From positions 1 through 31,601 of the IMG/VR virus record IMGVR_UViG_3300028920_000638: a DNA stretch of 31,601 nt; one strand, 5' to 3'. Position numbers and translations under genes: made by a program. Positions 29,518 to 31,601 of this stretch are shown here, one piece after another. Numbering within the stretch: position 1 is the first letter of the stretch; each line of letters starts with the position of its first letter. The notes beneath the pieces are model-generated. The model was not told where the DNA came from, did no database searches, and saw only the letters and a list, made by a program, of their open reading frames with translations. Origin of the DNA: a virus.

Positions 29518-29712
29518 ATGACGACAGAAGAGATAAGGTCAAAGGTCCAGGAAATCACCGAACATGACCGTGAAATATGCTTTCGTGCCGATGTTTCGCA
29601 GTCGTGGCTTGTGCGGTTCAGGAGCGGTGATTTCAAGAGGTGCGGGCACGATATGATGGAACGCCTGGAATCCGTGCTACTTGAGATAGAGGCCAGGGAT
29701 GAGGGCGCGTAA
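29518..29712 (+). CDS. Cro-like small helix-turn-helix protein
   Basis: A 64-residue protein. ATG 29518 follows AAAGGAGG; an in-frame GTG at 29503 lies upstream of that site and is less likely. Residues about 20-45 are an HTH: helix D-R-E-I-C-F-R-A-D, turn V-S, recognition helix Q-S-W-L-V-R-F-R-S-G, then a helix M-M-E-R-L-E-S-V-L. It is first in the replication operon, directly after a promoter that holds a palindrome, and so probably regulates itself. It overlaps the initiator gene by 14 bases. Confidence 0.75.
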   Translation: MTTEEIRSKVQEITEHDREICFRADVSQSWLVRFRSGDFKRCGHDMMERLESVLLEIEARDEGA

Positions 29713-30523
29713 CATCAAACCGGGGTTCTTTACGAACGAGGATCTGGTCGAATGTTGCTATGAGTCCCGCCTGTTGTATATCGGACTATGGATGATGGTG
29801 GACTGCGAGGGCAAGATGGAGTACCGTCCGAAGCAGATCAAGATGAAGCTGTTCCCGGCCGACGACATTAATGTCGAGTCGTGTATCGCAGAGCTTCGCA
29901 GGTGGTCATTCATAAGGTTGTACCATTGTGACGGGATTGACTACCTTGACATACCAACATTTACAAGGCATCAAAACCCGCACCACCGCGAGAAACCAAA
30001 GGGATATCCAGACTATAGCCTGGGGCAAGCCCTGGGCCAACCCGAGGCGAGCCCGAGGCAAGCCTGGCTGAATCCTGAATCCTTAATCCTGAATCCTGAT
30101 CCCGGATCCCGGAATCCTGAATCCGGAACCCTGAATCCGGATACCAGTAAACCACATAGTGCGAAATCCGACACGAAACCATTCACATACGATCCTGACT
30201 TTGAGGAGTGGTGGAACGCTTTTCCTGTCCAGCGAAGGAAGAACAAACGGAAAGCGCACGAGATATGGGTGAAGCTCAGGCGGAGGAACCAGTTGCCGGA
30301 TCAAGATCACATGATGGCGAACATCACAACGTATGCCATGAGCGCGGAGGTCCGCGAAGGCTATGCCAAGATGCCGACAACATTCCTCAACCAGGGATGC
30401 TTCGACGACGACTATGAGCCTGATGATGGTTTGTCTGTTATCGGAAGGGCAAACAAGACAGCGGCACAGATTGTGCTGGACAAGCTCAACGCGGAGGCGG
30501 AGGCAAACGATGATGACGCATGA
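29699..30523 (+). CDS. Replication initiator-like protein with in-gene repeats
   Basis: A 274-residue protein, ATG 29699 inside the previous gene's 3' end. Residues 1-100 match the N-terminal winged-helix domain common in phage replication proteins: R-A-R-N-I-K-P-G-F-F, R-L-L-Y-I-G-L-W-M-M-V-D-C-E-G, L-F-P-A-D-D, then F-T-R-H-Q-N-P-H. Residues about 105-155 are a low-complexity linker (L-N-P-E-S, L-N-P-D-P) encoded by tandem DNA repeats. Residues about 160-250 form a helical C-terminal domain (F-E-E-W-W-N-A-F-P), as in primosome or DnaD-like proteins. It likely binds the origin within its own gene and recruits the loader encoded next, analogous to lambda O. Confidence 0.85.
   Translation: MRARNIKPGFFTNEDLVECCYESRLLYIGLWMMVDCEGKMEYRPKQIKMKLFPADDINVESCIAELRRWSFIRLYHCDGIDYLDIPTFTRHQNPHHREKPKGYPDYSLGQALGQPEASPRQAWLNPESLILNPDPGSRNPESGTLNPDTSKPHSAKSDTKPFTYDPDFEEWWNAFPVQRRKNKRKAHEIWVKLRRRNQLPDQDHMMANITTYAMSAEVREGYAKMPTTFLNQGCFDDDYEPDDGLSVIGRANKTAAQIVLDKLNAEAEANDDDA
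30070..30145. repeat. Tandem heptamer repeats, candidate replication origin
   Basis: About 11 imperfect copies of GAATCCT or close variants (GAATCCG, TAATCCT, GATCCC, GGATCCC) follow each other over about 76 bases inside the initiator gene. A second set of 9-11-base repeats (CCCGAGGC variants) lies just upstream at about 30024-30066. Iterons inside the initiator gene are the arrangement of the lambda origin. The following sequence is more A+T-rich (from about 30145), suitable for melting. Confidence 0.7.
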
Positions 30524-31094
30524 ACAGCGTGCAGAAATCATGGGCATGCTGGTAGCTATCGGTGAAGAGCACAAGGATCCTTTCAGCCCTATCCGGCTTG
30601 AGGTATGGATGAAGGACATGGAGCGGGTTGGGTATGATCGAGCCAGACCTGCGCTCATGCGTGCGATCCACCATACCCACCGTCCGAAGCTCGGAGAGGT
30701 GATGCAGTGGGCTACTGGATCCGACCAGGACAGCGCAGAGGTGGAAGGTATCCGGGTACTCAATGCAGCGAAACGTCATGGGCCATACGCCTCTGTCATC
30801 TTCGACGACCCGGTAACGAACTCCGTTATCTCCCAGGGGTTCGGTGGCTGGATAAAGCTCTGCACCGAGATGACGCTGGAGGATGAGAAGTGGTTTCCTC
30901 GAAACTTCGCCAAAGTGTATAGGGCGTTTGCGGATAGGGGTACCAGGTCGACAACCCATCTGATCGGAATGCACGAGCGGAACAATGCAATCAAGTTCCC
31001 GGAGCAGTCACCTGAAATATGCAGGATCGGTGACGCCATAAAGATCCAGCAGATGCTGGGGCATGGTGTGGCTCAAATCGAGGATCTTACGTGA
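30510..31094 (+). CDS. Helicase loader-like protein (lambda P position, DUF6475-like)
   Basis: A 194-residue protein. ATG 30510 (or 30513) lies after GGAGGCGGAGG and overlaps the initiator stop. The N-terminal domain has the pattern of phage P-like or DUF6475 proteins: E-I-M-G-M-L-V-A-I-G-E-E, then L-E-V-W-M-K-D-M, D-R-A-R-P-A-L-M-R-A-I and P-K-L-G-E-V-M-Q-W. The C-terminal region includes G-G-W-I-K-L-C and F-P-R-N-F-A-K-V-Y-R-A-F. It would bring the host DnaB helicase to the initiator-bound origin. No Walker motif is seen, as expected for P-type loaders. Assignment combines weak sequence pattern with gene order. Confidence 0.7.
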   Translation: MMTHEQRAEIMGMLVAIGEEHKDPFSPIRLEVWMKDMERVGYDRARPALMRAIHHTHRPKLGEVMQWATGSDQDSAEVEGIRVLNAAKRHGPYASVIFDDPVTNSVISQGFGGWIKLCTEMTLEDEKWFPRNFAKVYRAFADRGTRSTTHLIGMHERNNAIKFPEQSPEICRIGDAIKIQQMLGHGVAQIEDLT

Positions 31095-31309
31095 ACCCAA
31101 CAATGGCCAAGTACAAGACGCTGAAGCCCATGCCCATGGAGGAGTACGAGCGCAGGGGTGCAGATGCGAAACAGAAGGCAGCAATCCGCAGGTCACTTCG
31201 CAAGTGGAGCCATGCATCCAAGTGCGACAAGTGTGGAGTCATCCGCGACCTTGACGACATGAAGCGCGTGGGCCACTCGGAGATATGCAAGGACTGTTAC
31301 GTGAAGTGA
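31091..31309 (+). CDS. Small zinc ribbon protein, 72 residues
   Basis: GTG 31091 in a GTGA overlap; ATG 31103 is an alternative start. The N-terminal half is basic and helical. The C-terminal half has C-D-K-C-G and, about 20 residues later, C-K-D-C, a C-x2-C pair of knuckles that should bind one zinc. Small proteins of this type are common near phage replication genes, and some relate to HNH-like or Zn-ribbon accessory proteins, but no HNH histidines are visible. Function unknown. Confidence 0.75.
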   Translation: MNPTMAKYKTLKPMPMEEYERRGADAKQKAAIRRSLRKWSHASKCDKCGVIRDLDDMKRVGHSEICKDCYVK

Positions 31310-31351
31310 GCGACAGCCGGACAACCGGACGCTCGAAAGGAAGGCATGCTG

Positions 31352-31601
31352 ATGGACACACGAGACACGATCGGAGATCCGCACGAGGTGGTATCGGCGC
31401 CGGTGCTACACCACATGAAACAGATCCCCCCGGAAGGCCAGTCCGTGCTGCTGATCTTAGCGCATGGCTGCAAGCCGGTGGTCGGATACTACCGCAAGGG
31501 GATCGGGGGTTGGGACCTGGCCCACGGGCTCGACGAGCACAACCCGTACCTGCTGCAGCAAGCGCGCGGATGGATCGACCTATCTGATATCTGGGTAGCG
31601 T
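31352..31601 (+). CDS. DUF551-like small protein, 5' part (continues at position 2)
   Basis: ATG 31352 lies 7-8 bases after AAAGGAAGG and is preferred to in-frame ATG 31346, which is too close to that site. The frame is open to the window end and, joined to the left end, stops at 151, giving 83 residues. The N-terminus is acidic, followed by I-P-P-E-G-Q-S-V-L, G-Y-Y-R-K and G-G-W-D, a DUF551-like pattern. The frame running cleanly across both ends is the best evidence that the contig is circular. Function unknown. Confidence 0.75.
   Translation, partial: MDTRDTIGDPHEVVSAPVLHHMKQIPPEGQSVLLILAHGCKPVVGYYRKGIGGWDLAHGLDEHNPYLLQQARGWIDLSDIWVA
31453..31601. repeat. Terminal direct repeat, right copy
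   Basis: Matches 1-149 with two substitutions, at 31468 and 31592. See the left copy for the interpretation. Confidence 0.9.

Noticed and set aside
31285-31587. Alternative frame at the right end
   Set aside because: It lacks a ribosome binding site and does not continue sensibly across the junction, whereas the frame from 31352 does.
1-31601. tRNA, rRNA, CRISPR array, integrase or attachment site
   Set aside because: I looked for cloverleaf arms, regular repeats and tyrosine or serine recombinase motifs, and saw none.

Overview
The window looks like the complete genome of a small tailed bacteriophage of siphovirus type. About 31.45 kb is unique, and 149 bp at the left end is repeated at the right end with two mismatches. 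A small gene starts at 31352, runs off the right end and finishes at 151 on the left, so the map is circular or circularly permuted. Every gene I can support is on the + strand. Genes are tightly packed with ATGA, GTGA, TGATG and TAATG overlaps. Base composition is G+C-rich (roughly 58-60% by eye). Shine-Dalgarno sequences of the AAAGGAGG kind and TTGACA-17-TATAAT-like promoters point to a bacterial host with ordinary sigma70-type transcription. The host cannot be named from sequence alone. I see no integrase, excisionase, CI-like repressor with a cleavage domain, tRNA, CRISPR or insertion sequence, so a virulent lifestyle is the simplest reading.

Layout. 31091 to 2071 (across the ends): a cluster of small accessory proteins, several with zinc-binding motifs or DUF551-like domains. 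2072-2204: a hairpin and a promoter separating this cluster from the late genes. 2205-9587: packaging and head genes (TerS, TerL, a portal fused to a Mu F-like domain, an S78 prohead protease with a likely nested scaffold start, an HK97-fold capsid protein, two tandem related capsid-accessory proteins, a small GEIAGF protein). 9665-11370: connector, head closure, tail completion and tail terminator. 11387-14132: tail tube, two tail assembly chaperone frames joined by a predicted -1 frameshift at a T8 run, and a 541-residue tape measure. 14132-21603: tail tip, including a 743-residue RCC1-like beta-propeller protein, a hub-like protein and three receptor-binding candidates. 21606-23491: lysis-type genes and a small protein resembling the ClpX zinc-binding domain, closed by a strong hairpin terminator at 23521.

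23621-25343: an early operon of mostly unknown small proteins, including a helix-turn-helix protein. 25401-29451: a recombination cassette of SbcC/Rad50-like ATPase, RecT, metallo-beta-lactamase-fold hydrolase and DUF1064 nuclease-like protein. 29472-31094: a replication cassette of Cro-like HTH protein, an initiator carrying a run of heptamer repeats inside its own gene (likely the origin, as in lambda O), and a probable helicase loader.

The most unusual signals are these. (1) Three promoters whose predicted transcription start falls on the ATG itself, all with the same 7-nt geometry, suggesting leaderless phage mRNAs. (2) A stand-alone ClpX-like zinc domain protein. (3) An RCC1 propeller in the tail tip. 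(4) Palindromes inside promoter spacers that look like operators. (5) A nested scaffold start in the protease gene. (6) The -1 frameshift. (7) Iteron-like repeats within the initiator gene.
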